Origin: Parelaphostrongylus tenuis
Lineage: Eukaryota; Nematoda; Chromadorea; Rhabditida; Metastrongylidae
Direction of reading: 5' to 3'
DNA length: 64,000 bases
NCBI GenBank assembly: GCA_019055375.1
Contig: JAHQIW010000270.1
Location: 124,001-188,000, forward strand
A model generated the notes under the pieces. It had not been told where the DNA came from, ran no database searches, and saw only the letters and a list, made by a program, of their open reading frames with translations. The translations under genes were made by a program, and so were the position numbers. This document shows positions 35,531-47,605 of this stretch, in pieces. The first letter of the stretch is position 1; each line of letters opens with the position of its first letter.

Positions 35531-35986
35531 TAATTTCTTTTTTAGGAGCATATCTCACGGCAACTTATTTTTTTCTTCGCTTTAGTGAATCCTTAAAACA
35601 ATTTATTTCTCGCCTGTTCTCGAATTCTCCAGTGAAATTCGTAAAATCTTTCTTAGGGCTAGCAGATGCTCACAATACCAACAAAGAAGAACTCAGAACG
35701 GACTACACGGAACTTAATGGGAGTATCAGAGCCAAAGAAAAGACTTTGACTATTTATGAATTTTAGTGCAGAAACAAGTTTTGCTTCGTTTTTACAAACC
35801 GATGCTTTCTCTCGCAGATATTCCTTGAAAGTTTATTTCTTATAGCGACGTTTTTCCGATTGATAATGTTTTTCGAAAAAGAAGGATTTTATGCCACGAC
35901 AATACGAGTGAAATGATGGGAAACGAATTCAGTCATGGCACCTGGCGAATGGCACATTCTCTGCCTTCACGCACCTCCCTCGCATT
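35531..35986. other. No gene seen
   Basis: AT-rich. A block at about 35830-35930 is a diverged relative of 2905-3000. Nothing else can be supported. Confidence 0.4.
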
Positions 35987-36309
35987 CAATATTTGATAAG
36001 GATAAAGGATAAAGCTCTCGGCGTTGATCAATCCCTAAGGGATGGGCCATGCATTCGACTTCAATTTTTAACTTCGTTTGAGGCGATTGAATGCACATCT
36101 GGCCTTTACAATGACTCGCGGTGGCCTCCCGCTGAACCGAGTCAGTGCTGCTTATCCTCCCAGACAAGTCTGAGACCTGTCTGGTACCAATTTACCGACC
36201 CCGGAGGGATGGATGGCTTGGTGAGCCATGAGCGCGAGATCGAACCAGTGACCTCGTGTGCGACGCAGAGCACCTCTAACCACTGCGCCACATGCGCTCT
36301 TCCAATATT

Positions 36310-36314
<5 letters not shown>
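35987..36314 (-). mobile_element. SINE-A, full length, with exact 12-bp TSD
   Basis: Element 35999-36302 (304 bp) on the minus strand, flanked by CAATATTTGATA at 35987-35998 and 36303-36314. The head has the TGGCGCAGTGG A-box and the GGTTCGATCTCGCGC B-box. The 3' end is a TTTATCC repeat tail. This copy and the one at 15049 set the length of the family at about 300 bp. Confidence 0.92.

Positions 36315-36342
<28 letters not shown>
36311..36342. repeat. TA dinucleotide repeat
   Basis: About 15 TA units lie between the SINE-A and the truncated RTE-A copy. Confidence 0.95.
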
Positions 36343-36347
<5 letters not shown>

Positions 36348-38352
36348 CTCGACAACAACGACGAAAAATACGATCGACTCGTTGAATATCTTCACGTTAG
36401 CGCTACAAAAGCCGAGAGTCCTAAGGCCACGAAGAGACGCTTGTCTCCGCAGACACTCGAGCTGATACGTCAACTTGGAATCGCACGAGCTGCAGGAAAC
36501 CGAAACCTTACGTCCGAATTTGCGAAAAGCTGCAGAGAAGCGATAAAAGAAGACCTCAAAGAGAAAAGAGCCGCAGTTATGGCAGAAGCTGCAGAAGCTG
36601 GGAAGAGCATTCGCAAAGCCCAGCGAGGCTTCGCCAACTATAAGACCAAGATGATTGCACTCCGATACCCTGACGGACACTTACAGCTTCGAGAAGGGCT
36701 ATGGATAAAATCATCCACCAATACTACTCGGATCTCTTCGCTAGCCATGTCCTCTTACCGTCATATAAATTGAAAGAGAACGAATATGTCGTCCCACCGG
36801 TCCTCCCTTCCGAAATCCGACATGCTATATCGTCGGTGAAGAACAGAACAACACCCGGTCCAGGCAGGATTAGACCAGAACATCTGAAGAATCTGCCGCC
36901 AGTTCTCATCAGCAATCTGGCTCGGCTCTTCACTCGCTACCTGTCAGAATTCAAGGTCCCTATTCAATGGAAAACCAGCAAGACCGTATTGTTGTTCAAA
37001 AAGGGAGACCTTCACGACATAGGCAATTATCGCCCAATCTGCTTGCTGTCCGTTGTCTATAAACTCTTTACTCGAGTCATCCTAAACAGGATTGACAGAA
37101 CACTGGACGAAGGACAGCCATGCGAACAAGCAGGGTTCCGAAAAGGATTTAGTACCATGGACCACACCCACACGATTACAAGGCTCATCGAAGTTTCACG
37201 AGAGTACAAACAACCACTCTGTCTCACTTTCATCGATCTGAAGAAAGCCTTTGTTTCAGTGGAAGCAGAAGCGGATATAGAGGCTCTGGATAACCAGGGC
37301 GTCCCTACTCGGTACATAATGATCCTTCGTGAGCTTTATAAAGATTTCACGGCCAAAATATCTCCATTCTACAATAATATCACCATTAACGCAAGAAGAG
37401 GGGTTCGACAAGGCGATACAATCGACAAAACTATTCACTGCCACCCTACAAAATGTCATGCGAACATTGGAATGGGACGAAATGGGAGTGAAAATTGACG
37501 GTCGACAATTAAACCATCTTCGCTTTGCCGACGATATCGTCTCATAACACCAAACATCAGCCAATCGGAACGAATGTTGACCGACTTCGATAACGCCTGT
37601 GGAAAGATTGGTTTTCGACTAAATCTAACAAAAACAATGTTCACGAGGAACGGATGGGTTTCTAATGCCCCATTCACGCTCAACGGAACGACAATCTCCA
37701 AACGCTCCAGTCACATCTATCTAGGACGTGACGTCAACATGATGAACGATCTAGCTCCAGAGATGAGCAGGAGGAAACGAGCGGCTTGGGGAACGTTTAA
37801 GAGCATCGAAGATGTAGTGAAGAGGACAAAGAACATCCGACTCCGTGCCCACCTTTTCGACTCGGCAGTTATCCCTGCCCTGGCATATGCAGCAGAAACC
37901 TGGTCGCTACGTAAGCAGGATGAGAGATCACTTGGCGTTATCGAACGCGCAGTTGAAAGGTCGATGCTAGGAGTATCCTGCATCTCGCAAATGAGAGAAG
38001 GATCCGAAGTTTCGACCTACGTCAACGATCGGAAATCAGAAACGCGGTTCTACACGCCAGGATATCGAAAATAAGGTGGGCCGGACACGAGATGCGCTTC
38101 AACGACATCCGATGGACGGGAGCCGTTACCGATTGGATTCCTCGGGACGTCAAGCGCTCTAAAGGAAGAACACTGACCCGTTGGTCCGATTTCTTCACGA
38201 AAGCGATAGAAGAAAGATATGATGCTCAGCGAATCACTAGAGCGAGGAGGACCCACTGGGCTACTGTTGCACGCGATAGGGAAAAATGGAAGAGTTGCTG
38301 GTACCCGCTCGAGTCACTCGACCCTCAACGGGACGACAGGTGATACAGGTGA
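36343..38352 (+). mobile_element. RTE-A, 5'-truncated copy
   Basis: Begins inside the ORF (DNNDEKYDRLVEYL matches DNIDEEYDRLVEYL of the full copy) and ends in the tail acaggtgatacaggtg. Frames 36258-36773 and 36701-37498 cover the linker and RT fingers to motif A (LTFIDLKKAFVSVE, where the second Asp of DKKAFDSVE-type motif is Val). A deletion near 37420 breaks motif B (RQGDTI). The catalytic RFADDIV is present at about 37523-37543. Further frames 37574-38074 and 38092-38343 give the C-terminal region. Dead by truncation and several shifts. TA repeats flank both ends. Confidence 0.9.
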
Positions 38353-38399
38353 TATATATGTATATATCTTGATATCACTCCTTCTACGTTACAATGCGT

Positions 38400-38500
38400 T
38401 ATTTAGCACGTGCTTCCGGATAGAAAGAAATATGCGTTCAAATCCCAACTGACACAAAAGTGTTTGCACACCACTTTATATCATCGGGTATATTGCAACA
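38400..38500 (+). mobile_element. tRNA-derived SINE fragment (family B)
   Basis: A B-box-like GCGTTCAAATCCCAACTGAC is followed by AAGTGTTTGCACACCACTTT and a CATCGGGTATATTG end, the same layout as the tail of 25515-25645 on the other strand. Confidence 0.55.
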
Positions 38501-38837
38501 TCATATCACTGCAAGAGGGAGTCAAATAAGAATGAAATCTGATTTAATAAGCTTTAGAAAAAAAGAATCGATCATGTAAATCACTTCAAAGAATGTTTCT
38601 TTGAACTCATCATGTTAGGAACTCCCAAATTTCTCTGGAGAGCCAAAGTTTTGAGTGTCTCTTGCCTATCGAAAAGCTGCAAAAATGCCTCCATCTCAGA
38701 CATCACTGACAATCAAGTGTTGAGTTTCCAATCAATTCTTACAGTATTGATTATCTAGTACAAATAGTAAAAAATCTGTCTTAAATAATTTAAGTAAGAG
38801 TTCATTGTTTAGGAGGAGTAAAGAGTCATATAAAAGT

Positions 38838-41800
38838 ATGGCCAGACTTTTGGCAATCGCTTCCTTAATGATTCCGGTGCTACTCACTCACCACTACTGT
38901 GTTGGAATGTGGAGTGATACCATCAGGTCAAGGTAATGAGTAGAGAATTGTCATACTATTTAAAGCAGTTGCTGTATCAACTATAGGATTACAAATTAAT
39001 CTCAGTAAGTATATCTAACATTTCAGCAACACCCGCGGATGAAATGCATGAAATTTTGTGCACCAACTCCCACGTGTCTAAAAATTTATACGTTTTAGTG
39101 ATGAAATTACATCGATGTGAAAAGGGTTTTATTTACAGCTGTTGCATAACATCTTTTTCTTATTTTACCAACGATTCTGTAACCATTTGAGAGTTTTATA
39201 GGTACACATTTTATTGATATGCTCAGTTTCTGGAAATACCTTCAGAGCACGCTTTTTCAACAAAAGAAGATTACTTTTCTCCTTCAGAGTGCATAACCGT
39301 TGTTTATTCGAACTTCACTGCGTATTTGTTGGTACTCATAAAGTAAAATTTTGATTTTGGAGCCACTTCTTCTGTTCCAAAATGGAACTTACTGGAGAGC
39401 TCTTATGTAAACGTTGTTTTAGTGGAAAGAGCATCAGCTGTTCTAAATTTCCTACTTTTTAGTACAAAATCCACCTCGATGTGATAGCGCGTATCAACGA
39501 CTCTTCTTTTCACATTTCTTTAAATGTTTTAAAAGATGGATTCACGTCGCTCTTTCTTCTCATGGTCTTATCGAGGTCTCTACTATCATACTTGACCAGT
39601 TACCGGCGATGAGGCCTTTTTTAGTGAGGTTAAGATTAGTAAACTATCACATTTTACTGGGCTGTGTCTGCCAACTCTCGGCTGCGTCGATTGCCAGCGA
39701 AATATGAATGCGGTCCGCAAATAGATTGTGAATTTTACTGATAGAAAAATAGACCAAGAAAACCTGTTGACCATAATATTGAAGTTTTCTATTCTTCACT
39801 ATGAAAATGCAAAATCTTGTTGCAGCGAACAATAGAAACTTTACGGTAGCCAACTTCAAATTACCTGTCTCCTTGGTGGCTTACACTGGAACTGGTAGTA
39901 TTCCCACTGAGGTTCCTGGCATTGCAAGAAGCAAGGACGCAGCTAAGGCATTTTTAGATCGTCTTGTGATGCAAACGGTAAGTTTGTCACTCTTGAACGT
40001 CAAGCTTTTTTTCAAATATCAGAAAAAAGAAAAGTGAACTCCAATTTTTGACAAATCGTTTAGTTGACCAGTAACAATAGAGTTATCACACTTTATTTCT
40101 TTCCATTCTTCTCAATATAATTAGAAATAAATCCCCTAACTTTTAAAAACTTTGCTATTTAGGTCTTTAATGTTCTTGAGCAACAAGGTCGTAGAGCTCT
40201 CCTTCCCGATACAATAATCTTGGCCATTTTGGGACAACTTGGAATTCAAGTCAATTATGATCCGCTAGAATGTAAAGGCGCAACTGCTGTCAGAGACCCA
40301 CAAACAGCGAGTAAGTCCTCAACTTTGCATGAGTCCGGGAAGTTGCAGTTACAACATACGAGAACACTTAGAAAGGCTTCAATTTATTCCTCTCTGTAAC
40401 GAGGACCACCTCATATTGAAAATGTGGAAGTGACATAGCTGTAAAAAAACGGTTTCAAAATCATTCAATTTTCTTAACTGTTTTTCGAGTCCTTTTCCAC
40501 ACTTTACTGATCTGCTTTCACAGAATTTGGCTAATAATTTTGATGCTTATTCCTATAGCTCCAAAACTATGGGATTTCAAAATAAAACACATTCATGTAA
40601 TAAGACGAAAGTCCTCATGCCACAGTCGATACCACATGGATTATTGTAAATCATCGTCGTTGATGGGTACGAGAAGGCGAAGTGAGCGAAAGATGCTGCA
40701 GTCTGCATTATTTGTGATATTTGTGTTGTCGAATCGTCTGAAAGAAGTGGCTAGTAGTGTACTACATAAATGGACGAATTGATTTTTTCACCACTTTAAT
40801 CACTTTTCGTCGTGTCATTTTGCTAGGCAAAACTGCGCGAAAATAAAAGACGTTTATCCTTGTGCCAACCTGTTTTGAAAGATTCCAAATAGAGATAAAT
40901 TTTTCTCATTATATTGAAAGGAAAATATTAAGTGAGCCAAGCAAATTTTCAGAAAAAATCATTTTACTAAGTGAGCAATAAAGTGCTTTCTTGCAAACTG
41001 CACATTTTCGTGAACTTTTGCAAGATAGGTATAAAGCCTACACGGCTATAAATTAATATTTCTGATTATTCAGTTAGCATTTTTAAACGCAAAAAGCATT
41101 CCAAATGTCTACCATTCTGAGATAAGGTGGCATATCATTGTGATACGTGCACTCTCCTTTTGCTTATTTTTGGATTGTTCAAATTTTATCCGGAAGCCTT
41201 GAGAGTATTCCTCGCCGATGAACCATATTTGTTCTCCTTTTCGATCTGTCATCTCAGTGTCACCATCGTAATTCTCTTCCGCCCTGTGCATACCTAGAAG
41301 ATTGGTGGTTTTAACAACAGTTTCAGGACAGCAGTCCGTTAGATAGTTTTCATTGCTCATGCGGAGATTTGATGGGAGCTGGTTTTTTGCTTTGATAAAA
41401 AACTTAATTTTCTCTCTTTCAAATCTCTCGCATATAAGTCAATATGTCTTATGGCTCTTTGTGCGCACAATATTAGTATTAGTAATTCATAGTTCTTCTT
41501 CCAATAAGCAATCTTAAGAGTTGTAGTAGCGCATATTAGCTAGCTTGGAATAATTTGAACTGCGTACGCATATTTTACAGTAATCTGAGATGGAATTATT
41601 ATTGAGATTGCCGCATTTATTCCGACAAAGTTGTGCAAGCCTGGAGGAAGAGTAGGAACCACTGATGAAAATTCTTACTATCGTTCGATTGAGTAGACAC
41701 TTTCTTAGCTTTTTCCGAGGTCGACTGCGTATATCCCCTGCAAAGGATCAGCCGAACCTATAGCACCACATTTCTGATGGGCCTGTAAAGGCGGCAGAGT

Positions 41801-42404
41801 ATTATATAAGTGCCACATTAGACTTCAGAAAAGGCTCAAATACGTTACCAGATAATCAGATATTAGTGATTTTAAGCGAGGATTATATAAACAATCATGT
41901 ATAGATACGACTAAGCGCGGATTGAAAGTCCATTTATTGATGATACAATAATGCAAATATGAGAAACGCAGAAAACTATTTACCATGGCAATCTGTGTAA
42001 TTGTTTCGCTTTCTAATGACAACAAATATCTGTAAAATGAAGTTACCTGTAGTCAAGAGAGAGAAGGACATGGCTCCACACTGTGTCATCATCGGCGACA
42101 CGGTGACTGCCTTATGCGGTGCTATGACCGATACCATGGAGGCTATGTGTATGACGCTAGCGAATCTCATGAAGATCGAGGCTATTCCTGACAATTACAC
42201 GTCATTCTCAGGAATACTTTCGGTATGAAATGTTTTCTTTACTATACAGATTTACTTTGAAAAGAAACCTATCTAGACCACGAACATGGTCATGGCAAAT
42301 TGGTCGAGAGATATGTGGCAAAGTGTAGTGAACAAGCGATCCGAATGTTGGCAGCCGGTCCGTTTGAAACACACTTCTCCTCGGCTTTTGCAACTGTACG
42401 CTAG
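38838..42404 (+). pseudogene. Nematode secreted-protein gene, copy 2 (five exons, broken in exons 1 and 5)
   Basis: Exons 38838-38932, 39826-39977, 40163-40310, 42053-42222 and 42277-42404 (TAG), with the same phases as copy 1. Exon 2 holds FKLPVSLVAYTGTGSIPTEV and ends DRLVMQT. Exon 3 is intact here: VFNVLEQQGRRALLPDTIIL, then VNYDPLECKG. Exon 4 holds APHCVIIGDTVTALC and CMTLANLMKIEAIPDN. Exon 5 reads TTNMVMANWSRDMWQ, then loses one base near 42334; shifting restores AIRMLAAGPFETHFSS to the stop. Exon 1 starts MARLLAIASLMIPVLL, but the ECGVIPSGQ part is in another frame. Predicted secreted, ~200 residues mature, function unknown. Lesions differ from those of copy 1. It could be a functional gene with sequencing errors; RNA data would tell. 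Confidence 0.65.
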
Positions 42405-43050
42405 AATGCGACCTCCGTTGTGAAGTACTTGGAATAAACTATGCATTTATCTGTTTTATTTTCTTCTTTAGCTTCAAAGATCTGATACTAAAAAGGCAGA
42501 AATACTACATTCATGTAAAAGCTCAAAATTTAGAACGTGAATCATTCTCATAGGTCAACCTGGCTTGTCCATGGAATAAGTTTTCACTCAATAAATGTTG
42601 AATGTAAAAGAAATGTAAAATAAAATTGGTCACGTCAGATGTAACGTTCCCTTAACTCAAGCGCACTCGTTTGTTTATTGGGAAACAATTAATATTGGTC
42701 ACACAATGATAGTCAGATAACGCCGAGATCACCATTTCTTTGTCTTAGCCCTTGTTTATTGCAATGAAGTTGAAAATATCAGACTTCGAATAGTGATAAG
42801 TAATTTACCATCAAAACTGTTCCTTATACAATATCTTCCACATTCGCAGCGAACATTGATCAGCCAAAATTGCTTCGGAAACCCTCCGAACATCTTGTCA
42901 ACCTTTTGACTTCTGCGCACCCAACCTTTGTGTGTCCAGCTGGCATAACGGGGCTATGTGCTCCGCCTTCTCTGCTACTCTAGCCCCAGCTTGGGAACGG
43001 CTCCACATCCTCCTCTGCGACTGCAACTCCAGTGTGGGAATCACTGTCTG
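42405..43050. other. No gene seen
   Basis: Sequence downstream of the copy 2 pseudogene. 42890-43050 is relatively GC-rich with 'ctctgctactctagcccca' and 'ctctgccactctacac' similar blocks, a small internal direct repeat. No domain recognised. Confidence 0.4.
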
Positions 43051-43103
43051 TATGCTCTTCTCTGCCACTCTACACAATGGCGCGCGACGAATAGTCCTCA
43101 GTG

Positions 43104-43722
43104 AAGGTTGCTGGGTCAATCCCGTACCACAACACTTCACTCTATTTTTTCCTGCTATCATTTTTTTGCCATTACTATCGAAGGTTCTTTTATTACGTAA
43201 TTGTTACAACAAAAAACGCTCACTTGTCTAACATTTCACTACATTTCGATACAAAACGTAGATTTATAGACAGCGCATACCCAACTATTTTTCGCTCTCT
43301 GACAGTGGCTCTAAGTGATAATGTGGTTGTTTTTGAAATATTTTAGTTCGAAATGAAAATTTAAATTTATGCGATTTACGTAGTTGCTTCAGTTCAGTAT
43401 GCCCTCAAGACAGTTTCTTGTACTTCGGCCAGATCATACCTCTCCAAACAATTTAACGAACCATCTATATGATTCTAATTTCGAATTTAATACCACATTG
43501 TTATGCAGAGTCATAATCAGCGAGCGAAGAACAGTTGGATATGCGTTGTTCATAGATTTACGTTTTGTATCAATATGTAGTGAAATGTTAGACAACTGAG
43601 CGTTTTTGCTCTAACAGTCACGTACTAAAAGAACCTTCGATACTAAGCAAAAAAGATAGCACCAAAAAAATAGAGCGAAGTGTTGTGGTGGGGGATCGAC
43701 CCAGTAACTTTCACCTAGGACT
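43104..43722. repeat. Inverted pair of tRNA-headed repeats (tail to tail)
   Basis: Arms at about 43104-43305 and 43506-43722 are diverged reverse complements around a ~200-bp spacer. The outer ends carry B-box-like sequences (GGGTCAATCCC at 43111; GGGTCGATCCC on the minus strand near 43700). Shared inner blocks include 'acaacacttc', 'gaaggttctttta' and 'aaacgtagatttata'. Either two SINE copies inserted in opposite directions or one foldback unit. Confidence 0.6.
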
Positions 43723-43730
43723 GCCCGTCG

Positions 43731-44266
43731 CGTTCAACCCTTATCGGAACGCAGCGCTAGATGAGTAGAGGTTAAAAAGGGTAGCAAACTAATTAAATCC
43801 GTCTTTAGCTCCTGTACGGTTCAATAATTAGTACTTTTCAAGGAAGGATGTAGAAAGTGAAAAGAATAAAAGACGAAGAAGATATAAAATGGAAAATATC
43901 GGGGGCTTCATGAGTTACTGAAAAATCATCATGAGATGGTTCAGTTTTTTATAATTGATTTTGATCGATTAAGCATCTTCCAAATGCTCAGTGAGTAAGT
44001 TTCCAAGAGAGAAAAGCAAAGTTTATGTAATTATCGCATGTTGAAGCTTCACGTGCAGGAGCCTGGTAGTGAAATAGTCAAATAGTCAACATTCACATCC
44101 GGAAACGTTTAGACGCGGGCACAACTTCCGCTTTCAGAATCCGAAGTTTTGCATATTCCTCAACGTTCTTGTTGAAGCTTTATCACTTCGGCTGCTCCGA
44201 TTTTATTACTAATAAGAAGATACAAAAGCAAAGTACCCTGTGTCTTAGAAAGAGTGACGTCAGAAG
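43731..44266. other. No gene seen; one SINE tail
   Basis: AT-rich. 44130-44160 carries GAAGTTTTGCATATTCCTCA, a degraded copy of the SINE 3' end found at 48200. Nothing coding. Confidence 0.4.
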
Positions 44267-44390
44267 GGAGCCGCGGTGGCGCAGTGGCCCAGCACGCGTC
44301 CTCGGGAAGCGTGAGACGCGAGTTCAGCTTCTGCCTACGAGATGCAAAGCTTACATATCACTCCACATTCATAGAAAGATAGCTTTAGCA
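44267..44390 (+). mobile_element. tRNA-derived SINE copy
   Basis: Head CCGCGGTGGCGCAGTGGCCC (A-box), then GCGAGTTCAGCTTCTGCC (B-box position) and a tail with GCAAAGCTTACATATCACTC. The head differs from SINE-A and the tail belongs to the TTTTGCATATCACT group. Confidence 0.65.
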
Positions 44391-44690
44391 TTATAGCACT
44401 GCTACAAAAGCGGCAAAGATATAAAGAATCTTTCAGACAGTATAGAAGGAGACTTTCTAACTACATCTTATACCTAGTCCCAACTGTTGTTGCCTTAGAA
44501 ATTTACTTGAAAAATTAGAATAATTGGACTCATGATCAGATTTAGCACTTAATTAGAGACATCCACATGCTTTTGGACGATACATGGTATTAATATCTTG
44601 AAGATGACCGAACGAGCTCGAAAACTTATAGTTTCATTAACAAAGATTCTTAGTTTATGCGGCGTGAATTCTCAGCAATATCACTTTCAG

Positions 44691-44910
44691 GGAGGATTTG
44701 CCGAATGTTTCGCGGTAAGATCGAATCTTCTCAGAGGACAATTTGCTTCGAGGGTTGTCAAGAAAGGAAGGTTCAAAGATCCAAACTATCCAAAATGCAC
44801 ATGGAAATTAAGCCATATGCTTAAATTTCAGGATTTGGTGATTTACTTCAAGATATACGAAGTCTTCTGTCATAGTCTGATAGAACGTTTCAAGCCTCTC
44901 AAGAGGATAT
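44691..44910 (+). pseudogene. Polo-like kinase pseudogene, N-lobe part
   Basis: After a TTTCAG acceptor the frame reads GGFAECFAVRSNLLRGQFAS, RVVKKGRFKDPNYPK. This matches the glycine-rich loop and beta-3 of polo-like kinases (GKGGFAxCFEV … VxKxxLKDP). The lysine expected in the FASK position is Arg, and after NYPK the frame shifts (an alternative frame gives MEIK as in the alpha-C region). A possible next exon from 44834 begins DLVIYFK. The rest of the kinase lies at 52580-53420, with 7.6 kb of mobile DNA between, so the gene is broken or had a very long repeat-filled intron. Confidence 0.65.
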
Positions 44911-45439
44911 GACTTACTTTGAGCCGATTGGTCTAGTGATTTTCAGGTGCCTATTTCGTCCTATTGTGACTCATCACTAGCATACTCCCACGGTCGCGTC
45001 GATCTCTTGAGGCTCAACAATCCTCTAAAGGAATCGACGCCGAGCAAAAACCTCTTAAAACGTCTGATATAGTGCATCTCTAGTGGAAAACGTAAGGGTT
45101 GGCTTTCTCGTAAGCCTCATCAGTACCACATCCCTTTCGGTTCACCGGCCGTGAGCCATCAACTAAAAAATTACTTCAGACAACAACATTAAGCGATCTT
45201 TTCACTTGACGTGGAGTGATACATGTTCAGTGCTACTATTATTAGTTGTAGAGGACCCGAAAGGCATGTGGTAGTGATGAGGCTTGCGAAAATGCCGATG
45301 CATACGTCTGCCATTAGAGATGCTATATACCAGACCTATCGAGTAGCTTGAAACGTTCTTCAATACTTCATCGGATTTTGAGCACGTTCTCAAAATAGGC
45401 GATTAGAAGGTATTGTTATCTGTTGTCATGATAACCATC
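44911..45439. other. No gene seen
   Basis: Lies between the kinase remnant and the Penelope-like element. Contains short frames only. It might be kinase intron or Penelope 5' sequence. Confidence 0.35.
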
Positions 45440-46959
45440 ACTCAAGAACTAGTTTCAGGGGTTGATTTGAAGACTGCTTTTTTCATGTGCAAATTCTTTT
45501 AGGAAAATTAGGAGATTTGAGGACGAAACTTTTAGAATTCTTATTCATGAAGTTTAGGATTTGATAAGGAAAGAAAAAGTCGGACTATCAGTTAGTGATA
45601 GGGGTGAAGAGTTCGTAGTCATTCTCCGACAGTTAGAAATCGGAATAACTATAAGGCATCTTGAAGATGCTTCGCTTTACCGATCATCTTCTGAAATAGA
45701 TTTAGGAAGCAGCAACGCAAATTAAACAATGAGTGGGTCCAAACTGCAAAACGGCAGGTTTAAGACCATGTATCTTCACTCAGTTGAAAATCCAATCACC
45801 AACATATCCCGTCTTATACTTGCTTATAAACACATAAATTAGTATCAACTGATGATCTGATGTCTAATAATCCATCCACATTTGAAGTTAGACCCATTAT
45901 CAGTTGTGTAGACGGACCGACGGATAGGATAGCATGGTTCTCGAATTCAATAACATGGCAGTTAGTAAGACACATTCCAGCCCATCTGACCAACACTCAG
46001 ATGTTCCTGGACCGTCTGCATAACGCGAATTCAAATAACGCTTTCGTAATTGGAGTCATTTGACGTCACTTCTGTCTATACCAATGTGTCAAATGACTCT
46101 GCATTACAAGCCACACCCGAGCTCCTTAGAAAGCATCAAGGAGCTGTCAACACGCCTGGCTTATCGAATTAGGACTTCATGGTACTCTTGAAGGAGTGTG
46201 TGAATTGTTCAATTTTCAGGTGGTCCGAGAAGTACTTTGAGCAGACCAGAGGGCTGGCAACGGGGCAGCGAGTGGCGTCTAACCTAGCTATTGCCTTCAT
46301 GTCCAAAGTAGAAGCTGAAGTGATTGATCTCCGGTCATTACTTTACTGTAGGTATATAGATGATTGCTTGGTCATCCGTTCGACTCAAAGAGAGCTAGAC
46401 AAATGTCTCAGATTGCTAGGTGAGCAGTCAGAGTATATAAAATTCTCCCGTGAGAACCAAAAGATAATTGGCTTCATTTTCTAAACGTGCAAATACACTT
46501 AAACGATAAAGGCTATATTACAAAGAAGTACCGAAAGCCAAATAATAAAAGCATCCTGGTTCACTGTCTCTCATCTCATCCCTCGCACATGGAAAAGGCG
46601 TCACTAAAAACATGTTTCGAACAGCGACCAGTGTGTGCATCAAAGCGGAGCAGAGAAGAGAACTCAAGAAGCTAGCTCAGGAATTAGCCATTTCTAATGG
46701 CTACAACTTTGTAACCCCCGGTTTCGATTTGAAGGAAACAACACGTCCTTGCACAAAAGTTCTAGTAAAAGTAAGACCTTGTTTATCCTTGTTGCATCTC
46801 GCTCTTCTCAAGTGAAATAAGTACGGCTATAAAACATTAATTGGAAGAGCAGTTTTAGAGCATCTGGTATCAGTAACAGAAATACCACCATATACTCTCG
46901 GGCGCCAGTCAGTTCGTAATCGTTTGTATGACCGCCTGTGCAGAACAAAAAGCTGCTGA

Positions 46960-47340
46960 ATGTGCCCTTATGGCAGAGACGATGCTCGCATAAGCGTAGG
47001 CACAGTGCATCTAATCTCTTGCAAAGCGTGCGACCATAAATATATTGGCGAAACGGATAGGCCACTACCAAGTAGTCTTTTGCTCTATGTTTGCATAGAA
47101 GAACACGTAGTTGACATGCGTCATACTAGAAAAAACACCTCGTTAGGTATACATAGAGCCCGAAAACATGCCGGAGTGTTTGAAATAGAGGTCACCATCC
47201 TTGAGCAGGAACGAAAAACACCAACGCGAAAGATTCTTGTGGCGTTCCGGATAAACACGACCAATCCAGCTATGAACCGCAGGGTAGAATGCCTCGCAAT
47301 CACCCGTCGTATGAGTCAGTATATAAAACTGCTGTTTTGA
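46960..47340 (+). pseudogene. GIY-YIG endonuclease domain of Penelope-like element
   Basis: An open frame to a TGA at 47338-47340. It starts MCPYGRDDARISVGT, with the core VHLISCKACDHKYIGETDRP (residues 15-40), then HRARKHAGVFEIEVTILEQE and a C-terminal helix-rich part ending MSQYIKLLF. The KYIGET block is the YIG half of the motif; HLISC takes the GIY position. The upstream KSC zinc-finger-like residues are in the same frame but behind a stop. As part of a broken element it is not expected to be made. Confidence 0.8.
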
Positions 47341-47559
47341 TGGGTATAGTGCATTACTGGCCTATGTGATTACCGTTCCGTCGTTCTTCACCTGTTCAAT
47401 CAGTGGAAGACATAATAAAAAGCGGTGAGTATGTTAAAGGTTGATTTTGTGCTGGATGCGATTTAAATTTGGGTCTGACAAATCTCTCTAAAAAAGTGGT
47501 GAAAGTGTTTGACTGAGTGGATTGTAAACAATTGTAAACAATTTTGACCTTTCCAGGTT

Positions 47560-47605
47560 CTGGCAAAAGCGAGCTGCCGAAACGTTAGCTGTTCGATTGT
47601 GGAAT
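47560..47605 (+). other. Hammerhead-like remnant at Penelope 3' end
   Basis: Reads GAGCTGCCGAAACGTTAGCT. GGCA and TGCC around 47562-47580 could form stem II, and GAAACGTTAGC fits stem III plus cleavage region with GCT in place of GTC. No CTGATGA box is present. Penelope-like elements are known to encode minimal hammerheads in their terminal repeats, so I read this as a decayed one. Confidence 0.4.
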
